DNA from: Acetobacter oeni
GTDB taxonomy: Bacteria; Pseudomonadota; Alphaproteobacteria; Acetobacterales; Acetobacteraceae
DNA length: 64,000 nt
Reading direction: 5' to 3'
NCBI RefSeq assembly: GCF_011516825.1
Contig: NZ_WOTA01000005.1
Location: forward strand, 124,001-188,000
Made by a program: the position numbers and the translations under genes. Under the pieces are notes generated by a model that made no database searches, had not been told where the DNA came from, and saw nothing but the letters and a program-made list of their open reading frames with translations. Below, piece by piece: positions 55,842-64,000 of the stretch. The first letter of the stretch is position 1. Every line of letters starts with the position of its first letter.

Positions 55842-55875
55842 CCGGGGACATCGGCAATATTGCTGATGTCCCCGG
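55842..55875. terminator. 34-base near-perfect palindrome between stress genes
   Basis: Arms CCGGGGACATC and GATGTCCCCGG, with an inner GCAAT/ATTGC pair and one G-T position. It folds into a very strong hairpin 15 bases after the repeat protein stop. No T run follows on either strand, so it may be a partial terminator or an mRNA stabiliser rather than a classical terminator. Confidence 0.5.
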
Positions 55876-55956
55876 AAACCGAATGCTTTCCTTAACTTAC
55901 GAACTGTCCCATACCAGTTCAGGTAAAGGGCATACGTTCGAAAATGGAGAAAATCC

Positions 55957-56460
55957 ATGGGCTTTTTTTCGAAACCGATAAGGACTCTTGACGATCTGTT
56001 TGTGCATACCCTTCAGGATATCTATTATGCTGAAAATCAGATCGTGAAGAATTTGCCCACAATGGTGGAAAACGCTGCTGATCCGGAGCTGAAGGCGGCA
56101 TTTCAGCATCATCTGACGGAAACGGAAGAGCAGGTCCACAGACTGGAGCGGGTATTCCATATGCACGATCAGCCCGTTAAAGGGGTGACGTGTCAGGCTA
56201 TGGATGGAATCCTTGCCGAGGCAAAAGACATTATTAGTGATTGTGATGATCCTGAAGTTTGTGACGCCGCCATGCTTTCAGCCGCTCAGGCCGTAGAGCA
56301 TTATGAAATAACCCGTTATGGCAGCCTTATCGCTTATGCCATACAGCTTGGCCGTCCCGACTGTGCCGCCGTCCTGAAGCAGACGCTTGAGGAGGAAAAA
56401 TCGGCTGATCAGAAACTGACACATATCGCCGAGAAGGGTGTAAACCAGCATGCAGCCTAA
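55957..56460 (+). CDS. YciF-like (DUF892) ferritin-fold stress protein
   Basis: 167 residues. DUF892 family: RTLDDLFVHTLQDIYYAENQIVKNLP at the start, a helix with HLTETEEQVHRLERVF, and AAQAVEHYEITRYGSLIAYA and EEEKSADQKLTHIAEKGVNQ at the end. Glu and His residues on four helices give a ferritin-like di-metal site. YciF/YciE proteins are induced by osmotic and general stress. It follows the hydrophilic repeat gene by 129 bases and probably belongs to the same stress response. Confidence 0.9.
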   Translation: MGFFSKPIRTLDDLFVHTLQDIYYAENQIVKNLPTMVENAADPELKAAFQHHLTETEEQVHRLERVFHMHDQPVKGVTCQAMDGILAEAKDIISDCDDPEVCDAAMLSAAQAVEHYEITRYGSLIAYAIQLGRPDCAAVLKQTLEEEKSADQKLTHIAEKGVNQHAA

Positions 56461-56862
56461 TGCTGGAAAGATTTTTCTGATGAGCGAAGTCATCTGGCTT
56501 TCTTTGTCACGGAGAGTGAGGAGAAAAGATTCTGTAACTCTTCGTGTATAAAGCATGGTTAAATGGAAATTGAGTTATTTTTGATTGAAAATATATCGAG
56601 CATAGTTGGCAGAATATAGCTTAAAATCAGACGAGTTTCTGGGCTGCAGTATCGACGTGGCCATCGGCGATTGACGATTATACAGTCAATACAGACCGGC
56701 AATAGAGATCGGCGAACTTCTATCGGTTGTCGGCGGGTATTTTCTTACGCGAAGAAAGAAGACACCCTTCTTGTTAGGCGTGTTCGGTAAGTTGTCGTCG
56801 AAAATACTTATAATGGAATGAATTTCCCGTTGTTACCTGAATGACTCCATGAGGAGACCGAG
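56461..56862. other. intergenic region upstream of the ThDP operon
   Basis: About 400 bases, AT-rich. An AAGAAG/CTTCTT inverted repeat lies near 56754-56770. The promoter of the five-gene operon must be here. No known stress-sigma promoter or RNA gene was found by eye. Confidence 0.4.
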
Positions 56863-58650
56863 ATGAACGTCAGCGAATTCCTATGGAAACGTCTCCAGGA
56901 ATGGGGTCTCAAACGTGCTTATGGCTATCCGGGTGACGGTGCCGGAGGCATTGATATTGCTCTGCAACGGGAAGTTGACGCAGGTCGCGTCGAATATATC
57001 CAGGTAAGACATGAAGAGATGGCGGCATTCATGGCAACGGCCCATGCAAAATTTACCGGGCAGGTGGGGCTCTGTTTCGCCACGTCAGGACCTGGTGCGA
57101 TCCATCTTCTGAACGGGCTTTATGATGCCAAACTCGACCATGTTGGCGTCGTGGCGATCATGGGGCAGCAGGCACGAACGGCAATTGGCTCGAATTATCA
57201 GCAGGAAGTCGATTTGCAATCGCTCTGCAAGGATGTGGCTTGCGAATACATCGTGACGGTGACAGAACCGTCACAGATGCGGCATGCCATTGATCGTGCC
57301 GTACGCATTGCCCGCGATAAACGCTCCCCTACGGTCGTCATTGTTCCCAATGATTTGCAGGAGTTATCCTATTCCGAGCCGCCGATGGAGCATGGTTCGA
57401 CCCATACAGGCATTGGAACGACAATCGGAAGCAAAGTGCCGGAGGACGCAGGTCTCCGTGCGGCAGCTGATATTCTGAATGCTGGAAAGAGGGTCGCCAT
57501 CCTTGCGGGAGCAGGTGCTCTTGAGGCAACGGATGAGTTGCTGGAGATCGCAGAAATTCTCGGTGCTGGCATCGCCAAGGCGCTTCTGGGAAAAGCCGCT
57601 GTTCCGGATGAACTGCCTTTCGTCACGGGTTCGATCGGTCTGCTAGGTACAAAACCTTCATGGGATCTCATGAAGGAATGTGACACGTTTCTGATGGTGG
57701 GATCATCGTTTCCCTATAGTGAATTCCTGCCAAGGCCGGGGCAGGCGCGTGGGGTGCAGATCGACATCAACGGCGCCAACCTTTCTCTGCGTTATCCAAT
57801 GGAGATCAACCTTCAGGGTGATAGCGCCGCAACCCTGCGCGCTCTGATCCCGCTGCTTCAGCGCAACAATGACCGGTCGTGGCGCACGCAGATCGAGAAA
57901 GAAGTTGCCGATTGGTGGAAAGTTCTGGAAGCGCGGGCCATGACCAGTGCTCAGCCCCTCAATCCACAGCGTGTGTTCTGGGAGCTTTCACCACGTTTAC
58001 CCGAGAACGCCATCATTACCGCTGACTCCGGCTCGGTCGCCAACTGGTATGCGCGTGATCTCAAAATGCGTCGTGGAATGAAAGCCTCTCTTTCAGGTGG
58101 GCTGGCGTCGCTTGGCGCGGGGACACCCTACGCGATGGCAGGAAAGATGGCTTATCCTGAGCGCACCGTCATTGCCTGCATGGGGGATGGCGCCATGCAG
58201 ATGAACGGTCTGAATGTGATGATCACGATTTCCAAATACTGGAAACAATGGTCCAATCCGAAACTGATTGTTCTTGTTCTCAACAATCAGGATCTCAGTC
58301 AGGTAACATGGGAAGAGCGTATCCAGCTCGGTAAAGGGAAGACGGAATCCACACAGTCCATTCCGGATTTTCCCTATCACAAATACGCCGAACTACTGGA
58401 CCTGAAAGGCATCTGTGTCGATGATCCAGAAAAAGTGGCGGCTGCCTGGGACGAAGCTTTGAGCGCCGACCGTCCGGTTATTCTTGAAGCACGCACGGAC
58501 CCAAACGTGCCACCGCTGCCACCACATATCACCCTGCAGCAGGCAAAGGCGTTCCTCTCCTCCCTGCCGACGGAACCCGAGCGTGCCAGTGTCATCATTG
58601 GATCGGCGAAGGAAATGCTGGCCTCCATCCTGCCTTCGCACAAATCGTGA
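56863..58650 (+). CDS. thiamine diphosphate enzyme (pyruvate oxidase/acetolactate synthase-like)
   Basis: 595 residues. Three-domain ThDP enzyme. The N-terminal Pyr domain has the catalytic Glu51 (VRHEEMAAFMA). The middle domain binds a nucleotide or FAD-like ligand (VAILAGAGAL). The C-terminal PP domain has the ThDP/Mg motif GDG (441-443) with NN at 474-475. It is nearest to the group annotated as ThDP-requiring or pyruvate-oxidase-like proteins; FAD binding and the substrate are unproven. The start follows GAGGAG by 6 bases. Its TGA overlaps the GTG of the next gene (GTGA), showing coupling to an enolase-superfamily enzyme. Confidence 0.88.
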   Translation: MNVSEFLWKRLQEWGLKRAYGYPGDGAGGIDIALQREVDAGRVEYIQVRHEEMAAFMATAHAKFTGQVGLCFATSGPGAIHLLNGLYDAKLDHVGVVAIMGQQARTAIGSNYQQEVDLQSLCKDVACEYIVTVTEPSQMRHAIDRAVRIARDKRSPTVVIVPNDLQELSYSEPPMEHGSTHTGIGTTIGSKVPEDAGLRAAADILNAGKRVAILAGAGALEATDELLEIAEILGAGIAKALLGKAAVPDELPFVTGSIGLLGTKPSWDLMKECDTFLMVGSSFPYSEFLPRPGQARGVQIDINGANLSLRYPMEINLQGDSAATLRALIPLLQRNNDRSWRTQIEKEVADWWKVLEARAMTSAQPLNPQRVFWELSPRLPENAIITADSGSVANWYARDLKMRRGMKASLSGGLASLGAGTPYAMAGKMAYPERTVIACMGDGAMQMNGLNVMITISKYWKQWSNPKLIVLVLNNQDLSQVTWEERIQLGKGKTESTQSIPDFPYHKYAELLDLKGICVDDPEKVAAAWDEALSADRPVILEARTDPNVPPLPPHITLQQAKAFLSSLPTEPERASVIIGSAKEMLASILPSHKS

Positions 58651-59750
58651 ATTATTCCGATATCTCTGTTGATGGCGTAACAGCGCAGGCTTTTACGCTT
58701 CCGACTGACAGCCCGGAAGCCGATGGCACTATGGCGTGGTCGGCCACAACGATCATCGCCGTTCATGTCACGGCGGGAGAATGCGTCGGCCTCGGTTATA
58801 CTTATTCCGATGCTTCGGTGGCCCGTCTGATTGAGGGTTCTCTGAAGGAGAAGATCATCGGAAGCGATCCTTTTTCACCCGAAAGACTTTGGGATGAGCT
58901 TCAAACAGTCGTTCGTAATATGGGACGCGCCGGCATTGCGGCGAATGCGATCTCGGCAGTCGATACGGCGGTATGGGATCTGAAAGCGAAGCTGCTGGAC
59001 CTGCCGCTGGCCGTCCTGCTGGGAGCCCGACGCGACCATATCGAGATCTATGGGAGCGGTGGCTTCACCACCTATTCCGATCAGCAGCTTACCGAACAGC
59101 TTCACGACTGGGTGCAGCGTGACGGATGTCGTGCCGTCAAAATCAAGGTCGGAAGGGAACCGGATCGTGACCGGCATCGTCTTGCAGTGGCGCGTCAGGC
59201 AATTGGTGACGCGGCGCTCTTCATGGATGCAAACGGGGCGCTGAATGTCAAAGAGGCTATCGCATTAGGACGCATGGCCAGGGAGGCTTATGGCGTGTGC
59301 TGGTTTGAGGAACCTGTTTCCTCGGACGATCCCGAAGGGCTTGCGCTAATACGCCCGCATCTTCCGGCGCCGATGGAACTGGCCGCAGGCGAGTACATCT
59401 ATGATGTCGATAATGCACGAAATCTTCTGAGCCTTCGTTCTGTCGATGTGTTGCAGGCTGACGTCACACGATGCGGCGGCATCACCGGACTGCTTCGCGT
59501 GGCCGACCTGGCGGATATTTTCCACATCCCGTTTTCGGCCCATTGCGCGCCCGCCCTGCATCTTCATGTGCTGTGTGCCATGCGCAACCTGCGCCATCTT
59601 GAATGGTTTCACGATCATGTCCGGATCGAACAGCGACTGTTCGATGGGGCACCGATCCCGAAGAATGGAAGGATCGCTCCGGACTTTACCCGATCCGGTT
59701 GTGGCCTGGCGTTCAGACACGCTGACGCCGCGCCGTTTGCGGTCCGCTAA
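58647..59750 (+). CDS. enolase-superfamily (mandelate racemase/muconate lactonizing type) enzyme
   Basis: 367 residues with a GTG start. The N-terminal capping domain precedes the (beta/alpha)7-beta barrel. The metal ligands are Asp194, Glu221 and Glu249; the general bases are Lys165 and Lys167 (VKIKVG); His299 lies on the opposite face. The K-x-K and a late His are typical of sugar-acid dehydratases and some racemases. It abstracts a proton alpha to a carboxylate; likely substrates are aldonic acids, but this is not decided by the sequence. Overlaps the upstream gene by 4 bases and is followed after 16 bases by an unknown membrane protein. Confidence 0.85.
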   Translation: MNYSDISVDGVTAQAFTLPTDSPEADGTMAWSATTIIAVHVTAGECVGLGYTYSDASVARLIEGSLKEKIIGSDPFSPERLWDELQTVVRNMGRAGIAANAISAVDTAVWDLKAKLLDLPLAVLLGARRDHIEIYGSGGFTTYSDQQLTEQLHDWVQRDGCRAVKIKVGREPDRDRHRLAVARQAIGDAALFMDANGALNVKEAIALGRMAREAYGVCWFEEPVSSDDPEGLALIRPHLPAPMELAAGEYIYDVDNARNLLSLRSVDVLQADVTRCGGITGLLRVADLADIFHIPFSAHCAPALHLHVLCAMRNLRHLEWFHDHVRIEQRLFDGAPIPKNGRIAPDFTRSGCGLAFRHADAAPFAVR

Positions 59751-59766
59751 AGGGATCTCTGGATAG

Positions 59767-60738
59767 ATGGTCAATACCCGCACTCCTACTGGTGCTCCAC
59801 GTAACGCTCTTGCGTTGCTCGGCTCGCTGACCGGCGCGGCTCTCGTGGGCGCGCTATATTCACGTTCTCAGCCGACAGTAGCCCATTCTCCGACGAAAAC
59901 TCCGGTGCCTGATTTCGCTAAAGCCAATCTGGCAGCACGCCGCCTTAACCGGGCAGCAGGAACACTTGCGCTGTCTGTTCTGTTTGACAGCGCGCTGGAG
60001 CATTATCGGGGACAGTTCAGGAACAGGGCGATGTATACACCACTGGTGACTGCCGCCATGGCACTGGGCGTTAGCGCACATGGCACAATGGACCAGCGTC
60101 AGATGCCCCATGTGGTGCGTGACACGGTCTATGTTCTCACGGCTATTGCCGGTCTGGCCGGCACCGGCTTTCATTTGTTCAATGTGCGCAGAAAAGCTGG
60201 CGGCGTTTCGTGGCAGAACCTGTTTTATGGTGCGCCTGTCGGCGCACCGATGGCGATCGGTCTCTCCGGTCTGCTCGGTTATCTGTCGGAGCGGGTGCGG
60301 GAGACACCGTCCGGACAGACCCCCATGGTCTGGGGCCTTCCTGCCGGGCGTGTCGTCGGTATCGCGTCCGGGCTTGGTATGGCCGGGACCACAGGTGAGG
60401 CAGGGCTGCTGCATTTTCGGGGTGGGTTCCACGATCCTTTCATGTATCTGCCGGTCACCATGCCGCCGGTCACAGCGCTGGTTCTGGGGCGGACGGCGCT
60501 TGGGCCAGCAGGCACGGAGCGGCGCGCCACACGCTGGTGGCTGCGTGCCACCGCCATCCTCGGTCTGTCCGGTTCCGCCTTTCACGCCATCGGCGTCGGA
60601 CGCGACATGGGCGGATGGCGCAACTGGGAGCAGAACATTCTCAATGGGCCGCCCATACCCGCCCCACCTGCGTTTACGGGCCTGGCCCTTGCCGGTCTGG
60701 CCGCACTGAGCCTGCTGGAAAATCATCCGGATGACTGA
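59767..60738 (+). CDS. unrecognised membrane protein with an internal duplication
   Basis: 323 residues, no family recognised. After an N-terminal helix (about 13-31) the protein has two homologous halves offset by 137 residues. Half one has EHYRG..F....MY.P (His79) and GLAGTGFH...V.R..GG (His136). Half two has LHFRG..F....MY.P (His216) and GLSGSAFH...V.R..GG (His273). The two histidines are 57 residues apart in both halves. Each half ends in a W.QN...G.P..AP segment. Several stretches are hydrophobic enough for membrane helices. It lies between an enolase-type enzyme and a GMC subunit-3 gene, overlapping the latter by 8 bases. A haem-binding membrane partner of the dehydrogenase is a guess. 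Confidence 0.75.
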   Translation: MVNTRTPTGAPRNALALLGSLTGAALVGALYSRSQPTVAHSPTKTPVPDFAKANLAARRLNRAAGTLALSVLFDSALEHYRGQFRNRAMYTPLVTAAMALGVSAHGTMDQRQMPHVVRDTVYVLTAIAGLAGTGFHLFNVRRKAGGVSWQNLFYGAPVGAPMAIGLSGLLGYLSERVRETPSGQTPMVWGLPAGRVVGIASGLGMAGTTGEAGLLHFRGGFHDPFMYLPVTMPPVTALVLGRTALGPAGTERRATRWWLRATAILGLSGSAFHAIGVGRDMGGWRNWEQNILNGPPIPAPPAFTGLALAGLAALSLLENHPDD

Positions 60739-61378
60739 GCGCAATCGCTATCCCGGTTATGATGTAATGGCAAAGCGGCATTCGCTGTCGTGGAACGATG
60801 CAACCCGTAAGGTCATGGACGCCCGTCTTGGCGTTCCCCGGGAACCACGTTTCCTGCGACAGATGGAATGGGACACGCTTGTGGCGATCTGCGAGCGTAT
60901 CATTCCCCAGCCGCAGAACCGTCCTCCCATTCCGCTGGCGGCCTATATCGACCAGAAACTGCAAAATGATGCCCGTAACGGATTTCGTAACGCTGCCCTG
61001 CCGCCTCAGCGCGAAGCATGGAAAAAGGGGCTTGCTGCGTTCGAAGCCGAGGCGTGTCTGCGTTACGAACACTCTTTCCATAACCTGAAGGAAAGACAGC
61101 AGGACGAACTTCTGCATCGGGCAGAAACGGGCCAGTCGGACGCATCCGTATGGAGTGGTATGGATGCATCACTGTTTTTTTCTGAGCATGTGATGAGTGA
61201 CATCATCGCCGCCTATTATGCTCATCCGACAAGTTGGAATGAGATCGGCTTCGGAGGACCGGCCGGTCCGCGAGGATATGTTCGGATGCAGAATGGCCGG
61301 CGCGACCCATGGGAACCGGTTGAGGCGGGACCGGGTGACGAGACACGTGTTCGCAGGGAGAACCAGCGTGTCCGATGA
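60731..61378 (+). CDS. gluconate 2-dehydrogenase subunit 3-like protein
   Basis: 215 residues. The domain of about 100-150 residues includes EWDTLVAICERIIPQPQNRPPIPLA, then a helical part, and DIIAAYYAHPTSWNEIGFGGPAGPRGYVR at the C-terminus, typical of the small subunit of membrane-bound FAD dehydrogenases. In the family it usually bears a Tat signal and helps export the folded large subunit. Here the N-terminus (MTERNRYPGYDVMAKRHSL) lacks a clear Tat signal. It overlaps the preceding gene by 8 bases and the GMC gene by 11. Confidence 0.85.
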   Translation: MTERNRYPGYDVMAKRHSLSWNDATRKVMDARLGVPREPRFLRQMEWDTLVAICERIIPQPQNRPPIPLAAYIDQKLQNDARNGFRNAALPPQREAWKKGLAAFEAEACLRYEHSFHNLKERQQDELLHRAETGQSDASVWSGMDASLFFSEHVMSDIIAAYYAHPTSWNEIGFGGPAGPRGYVRMQNGRRDPWEPVEAGPGDETRVRRENQRVR

Positions 61379-63017
61379 TCCGCTGATCACACCAAGGGCT
61401 GCTCGTGGCCGCGCGCCAGACGTTTTTCATCCCGGCGCCTGGGTGCCGATGAAGGAATATCCGCAGCGTGAGCCGGTGGATTTCGTTGTGATCGGAACAG
61501 GAGCGGGGGGCGGTCCGCTCATCGCGCGGCTTGCGGAATATGGATACTCGGTGATCGGCTTCGATGCTGGTCCCTATTTCCGGCCGCTGGAGGACTTTGC
61601 TTCCGATGAAGCCAGTCAGAGCCAGCTTTTCTGGACTGACGAAAGGCTCGTTGACGGTGCCAATCCGCTAAAAATGGGTGCGAACAACAGCGGTCGGGCC
61701 GTTGGTGGCTCGACCGTGCATTATGCCATGGTCTCGCTCCGTTTCAGGCCTGAATGGTTCAGATCGCGCACCCTTCTGGGCTATGGCACCGACTGGCCGC
61801 TCGACTGGCGTGAGATGTGGCGTTATTACGCGCAGGCAGAACATGATCTGTCTATTGCCGGACCGGTTTCCTATCCCTGGGGGCCGAAACGGCCTCGTTA
61901 TCCCTATCGTGCTCACGAAATCAATGGTGCTGCGGAAGTGCTGGCACGGGGCGCTGAGGCCATGGGCTATAAATGGGCAGAAACGCCGCTGGCGACGGTT
62001 TCCGCTCCGCGCGGAGATTCTCCTTCCTGTGTTTATCGTGGCTTTTGTCGTGTTGGCTGCTCGACAAACGCTAAGCAGAGCCAGCTTGTTACCTACATTC
62101 CACGAGCGCTCGCGGCAGGCGCGGAAATCCGTGACCTTGCAATGGTGGGGCGGATCGAGGTCGATGCGGCAGGACGGGCATGCGGCGTTCACTATCACCG
62201 CAACGGAGCATGGCACTTTCAGGCGGCCAGAAATGTCATCGTGGCTGGGTACGCAATTGAAACGCCGCGCCTGCTGCTTAACTCCGCGACTGACCGGTTT
62301 CGTGACGGGCTTGCCAACAGTTCAGGTCTTGTGGGTCGTTATCTGATGACGCAATCGAATCAGGCCGTTTATGGCGTGATGGATGAAATGGTCCGATGGA
62401 ACAAAGGGCCGCCCTCACTGACCATTACCGAGCACTGGAACTATGATGACCGAAAGGACTTCCATGGCGGCTATTGCTGGATGGCGCAGGGGCCGCTGCC
62501 GGTCGAATGGTCCGCTGCCATGTCGGGTTCCCGCAAATTATGGGGTGCACCACTGCGTGAAAAGATGGCGGATTATAATCATCAGGTCGGACTGAAAATG
62601 GTTGGAGAAATGTTGCCGCATCCTGACAACAGGGTCTCTCTTGCCAACGAAAAGGACCGGTATGGCCTGCCCGTCGCACGCGTGACCTATTCCTGGCACG
62701 ATAACGACAAAGCCATGATTCAGCATGCTCTTGGCGAAATGCAACGCAGTCTGGAACTGGTCGGGGCAAAAGACATCTGGCGGCAGGAAAACGATACGAA
62801 CCATCTGGCGGGCACTGCACGCATGGGGAACGATCGGAAGAGCAGTGTGGTGAATGCCGATTGTCGGAGCTGGGATATTCCCAATTTATGGATCTGTGAT
62901 GGATCCGTGTTCCCAACAACGGGTGGTGTCAATCCATCGCTGACCATCACGGCCATTGCGTTACGGACCGCAGACCGGATTCAGATGCTGCAACAGACAG
63001 GGCAATTGAACTTCTGA
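61368..63017 (+). CDS. GMC family oxidoreductase (large FAD subunit)
   Basis: 549 residues from GTG 61368, supported by GGGAG 7 bases upstream; earlier frame lies over subunit 3. FAD is bound by VIGTGAGGGPLIA (about residues 41-53). The substrate domain has CRVGCSTNAKQS, and the C-terminus has the active-site NHLAGTARMG and a conserved Asn in GGVNPSLTITAIALRTAD. This matches the large subunit of gluconate/sorbitol-type membrane-bound dehydrogenases, which oxidise sugars or sugar acids in the periplasm. The usual third subunit, a multi-haem cytochrome c, is not encoded next to it. Confidence 0.9.
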   Translation: MSDDPLITPRAARGRAPDVFHPGAWVPMKEYPQREPVDFVVIGTGAGGGPLIARLAEYGYSVIGFDAGPYFRPLEDFASDEASQSQLFWTDERLVDGANPLKMGANNSGRAVGGSTVHYAMVSLRFRPEWFRSRTLLGYGTDWPLDWREMWRYYAQAEHDLSIAGPVSYPWGPKRPRYPYRAHEINGAAEVLARGAEAMGYKWAETPLATVSAPRGDSPSCVYRGFCRVGCSTNAKQSQLVTYIPRALAAGAEIRDLAMVGRIEVDAAGRACGVHYHRNGAWHFQAARNVIVAGYAIETPRLLLNSATDRFRDGLANSSGLVGRYLMTQSNQAVYGVMDEMVRWNKGPPSLTITEHWNYDDRKDFHGGYCWMAQGPLPVEWSAAMSGSRKLWGAPLREKMADYNHQVGLKMVGEMLPHPDNRVSLANEKDRYGLPVARVTYSWHDNDKAMIQHALGEMQRSLELVGAKDIWRQENDTNHLAGTARMGNDRKSSVVNADCRSWDIPNLWICDGSVFPTTGGVNPSLTITAIALRTADRIQMLQQTGQLNF

Positions 63018-63188
63018 TCTTTGCGATGGGGGCGGGAAGAAGAGTTCTCTACTGATATTTTGCGTGCCAATTATGTAATAATGAGTGTTTTAATATTATT
63101 AAACAGGCAAGAAAGACATAACGCAACTCCCGAAGGTAAGGCGCTTTATGGTGGTGAGCATGGCACATACTGATTGAAAGGACAGACT

Positions 63189-63983
63189 ATGTCGTTTCTT
63201 CATAACTTTACCTGTCGACGCTGTTTTAACCGTACACTTACCGCAGCCCTTGTTGCTGCTCCGGTTTCGGCCATCATTGGACGCAAAGCTGATGCAGCAG
63301 ATAAAAACATAGCGCCCGTCCCGGGAAGTCCGAAAACAGTAAAAAGCCATGTTCTCGACACAGCGGCTGATGCTTTGCAGGTGAAAAAACCGATTGATGC
63401 CATGAGTGAGTATCTGAATGGATTTCACTTTTATGCTGATGACATGGGACGACAGATCGAAGCCAATCATTTCTGTACGCATTTGACTGAGGATTTCCAT
63501 CAATGCGTCATTTATGAAGCGAATCAGACAAACGCCCGACTTATTGGTGTTGAATATATTGTCAGCGAAAGAATATTTAAAACTCTTCCTGAAGATGAAA
63601 AGAAATTGTGGCATAGCCACCAGTATGAGGTGAAATCAGGAATGCTTGTCGCCCCCGATGTTCCCAATCCAGCGGAACATGCTTTCATGACGGATCTCGT
63701 GACAACTTACGGGAAAACATGGCACACTTGGCAGATAGATCGGGATCATGATCTTCCCCTTGGCATCCCTCAATTGATGATGGGGTTTACCAAAGATGGT
63801 CAGATACAACAGTCCTTTCTGGATGATCGGGACAGGCGTTTCGGGCTTTCCACTCAGAGTGAAAGAAAGAACCGTGCCGATATACCAACGCCGGATGTCG
63901 CGGTGGGCGCAAACTCGTGGGAGAGCGGTACAGTGCCTCAATTGCAGCTTGTGGAAATGCCGGTAAAAAATATCAAAAAATGA
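63189..63983 (+). CDS. DUF1264 (oil-body-associated-like) protein with export signal
   Basis: 264 residues. The N-terminus has CRRCFNRTLTAALVAAPVSA, a Tat-like arginine pair (Arg10, Arg11) plus a hydrophobic stretch, with a likely cleavage near ADA (34-36). The rest matches DUF1264: GFHFYADDMGRQIEANHFC, LTEDFHQCVIY, LIGVEYIVSERIFKTLP, LWHSHQYEVKSG and WHTWQIDRDHDLPLG. Related plant proteins are linked to seed oil bodies and drying; bacterial function is unknown. ATG 63189 follows AAAGGA by 7 bases. It is separate from the operon before it (171-base gap). Confidence 0.82.
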   Translation: MSFLHNFTCRRCFNRTLTAALVAAPVSAIIGRKADAADKNIAPVPGSPKTVKSHVLDTAADALQVKKPIDAMSEYLNGFHFYADDMGRQIEANHFCTHLTEDFHQCVIYEANQTNARLIGVEYIVSERIFKTLPEDEKKLWHSHQYEVKSGMLVAPDVPNPAEHAFMTDLVTTYGKTWHTWQIDRDHDLPLGIPQLMMGFTKDGQIQQSFLDDRDRRFGLSTQSERKNRADIPTPDVAVGANSWESGTVPQLQLVEMPVKNIKK

Positions 63984-64000
63984 TTTATATATAGTCCACG

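Noticed and set aside
1-64000. CRISPR array, prophage, toxin-antitoxin or classical restriction system
   Set aside because: No regularly spaced repeats, phage structural genes, toxin-antitoxin pairs or restriction endonuclease genes were found; CcrM appears as an orphan regulatory methyltransferase.

Overview
The window looks like the chromosome of an acetic acid bacterium (Alphaproteobacteria, Acetobacteraceae). The evidence is a gluconate 5-dehydrogenase very like that of Gluconobacter, an OprB carbohydrate porin and gluconate permease beside it, a GMC/gluconate-2-dehydrogenase-subunit-3 pair, a CcrM GANTC methyltransferase next to rnhB, and an lptF-lptG-lptD-surA-rsmA block. This assignment comes from reading the proteins, not from a database search.

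Layout. 1-4849: end of a probable MoxR/BatA-type operon (DUF4159 protein, then a VWA/amidotransferase-like membrane protein). 5005-9868: DHA2 exporter, CsbD protein, rnhB-ccrM with a strikingly GANTC-rich leader, and a secreted ankyrin protein. 10397-19773: four-gene MdtABC/OprM-type RND efflux operon ending in a hairpin. 20072-24092: gluconate module (OprB porin, GntP permease, Gno). 24260-29975: xdhA-xdhB-xdhC-lysR in one overlapping operon. 31324-38372: LPS transport and outer-membrane biogenesis block (lptF, lptG, lptD, surA, rsmA). 38539-41379: ferritin-like protein, rlmE, ppx/gppA. 41561-41634: tRNA-Gln(CUG).

From the tRNA onward the content is more accessory. There are two coupled secreted cupins, then oxalate decarboxylase with a perfect FNR-type box in its promoter, translationally coupled to a YoaK/DUF1275 membrane protein. 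An IS5-family and an IS1182-family element sit back to back at 46181-48549. Their right edge cuts a cytochrome oxidase subunit III gene, and the following subunit IV gene carries an in-frame stop, so a respiratory oxidase locus is decaying here. MgtC, a histidine phosphatase, a cysteine hydrolase and a PaoABC-type aldehyde oxidoreductase follow.

55549-63983 combines apparent stress proteins (a hydrophilic protein with 35-residue repeats, a YciF-like ferritin-fold protein, a DUF1264 protein) with a tight five-gene operon: ThDP enzyme, enolase-superfamily enzyme, an unrecognised membrane protein, a gluconate-2-dehydrogenase subunit-3-like protein and a GMC oxidoreductase. The membrane protein is an internal tandem duplication with two histidines at exactly the same spacing (57 residues) in each half, and the operon lacks a cytochrome c gene. 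I consider this the best candidate for an undescribed system: a periplasmic GMC dehydrogenase with a possibly haem-binding membrane partner, linked to acid-sugar and pyruvate-type chemistry. Its substrate cannot be read from the sequence.
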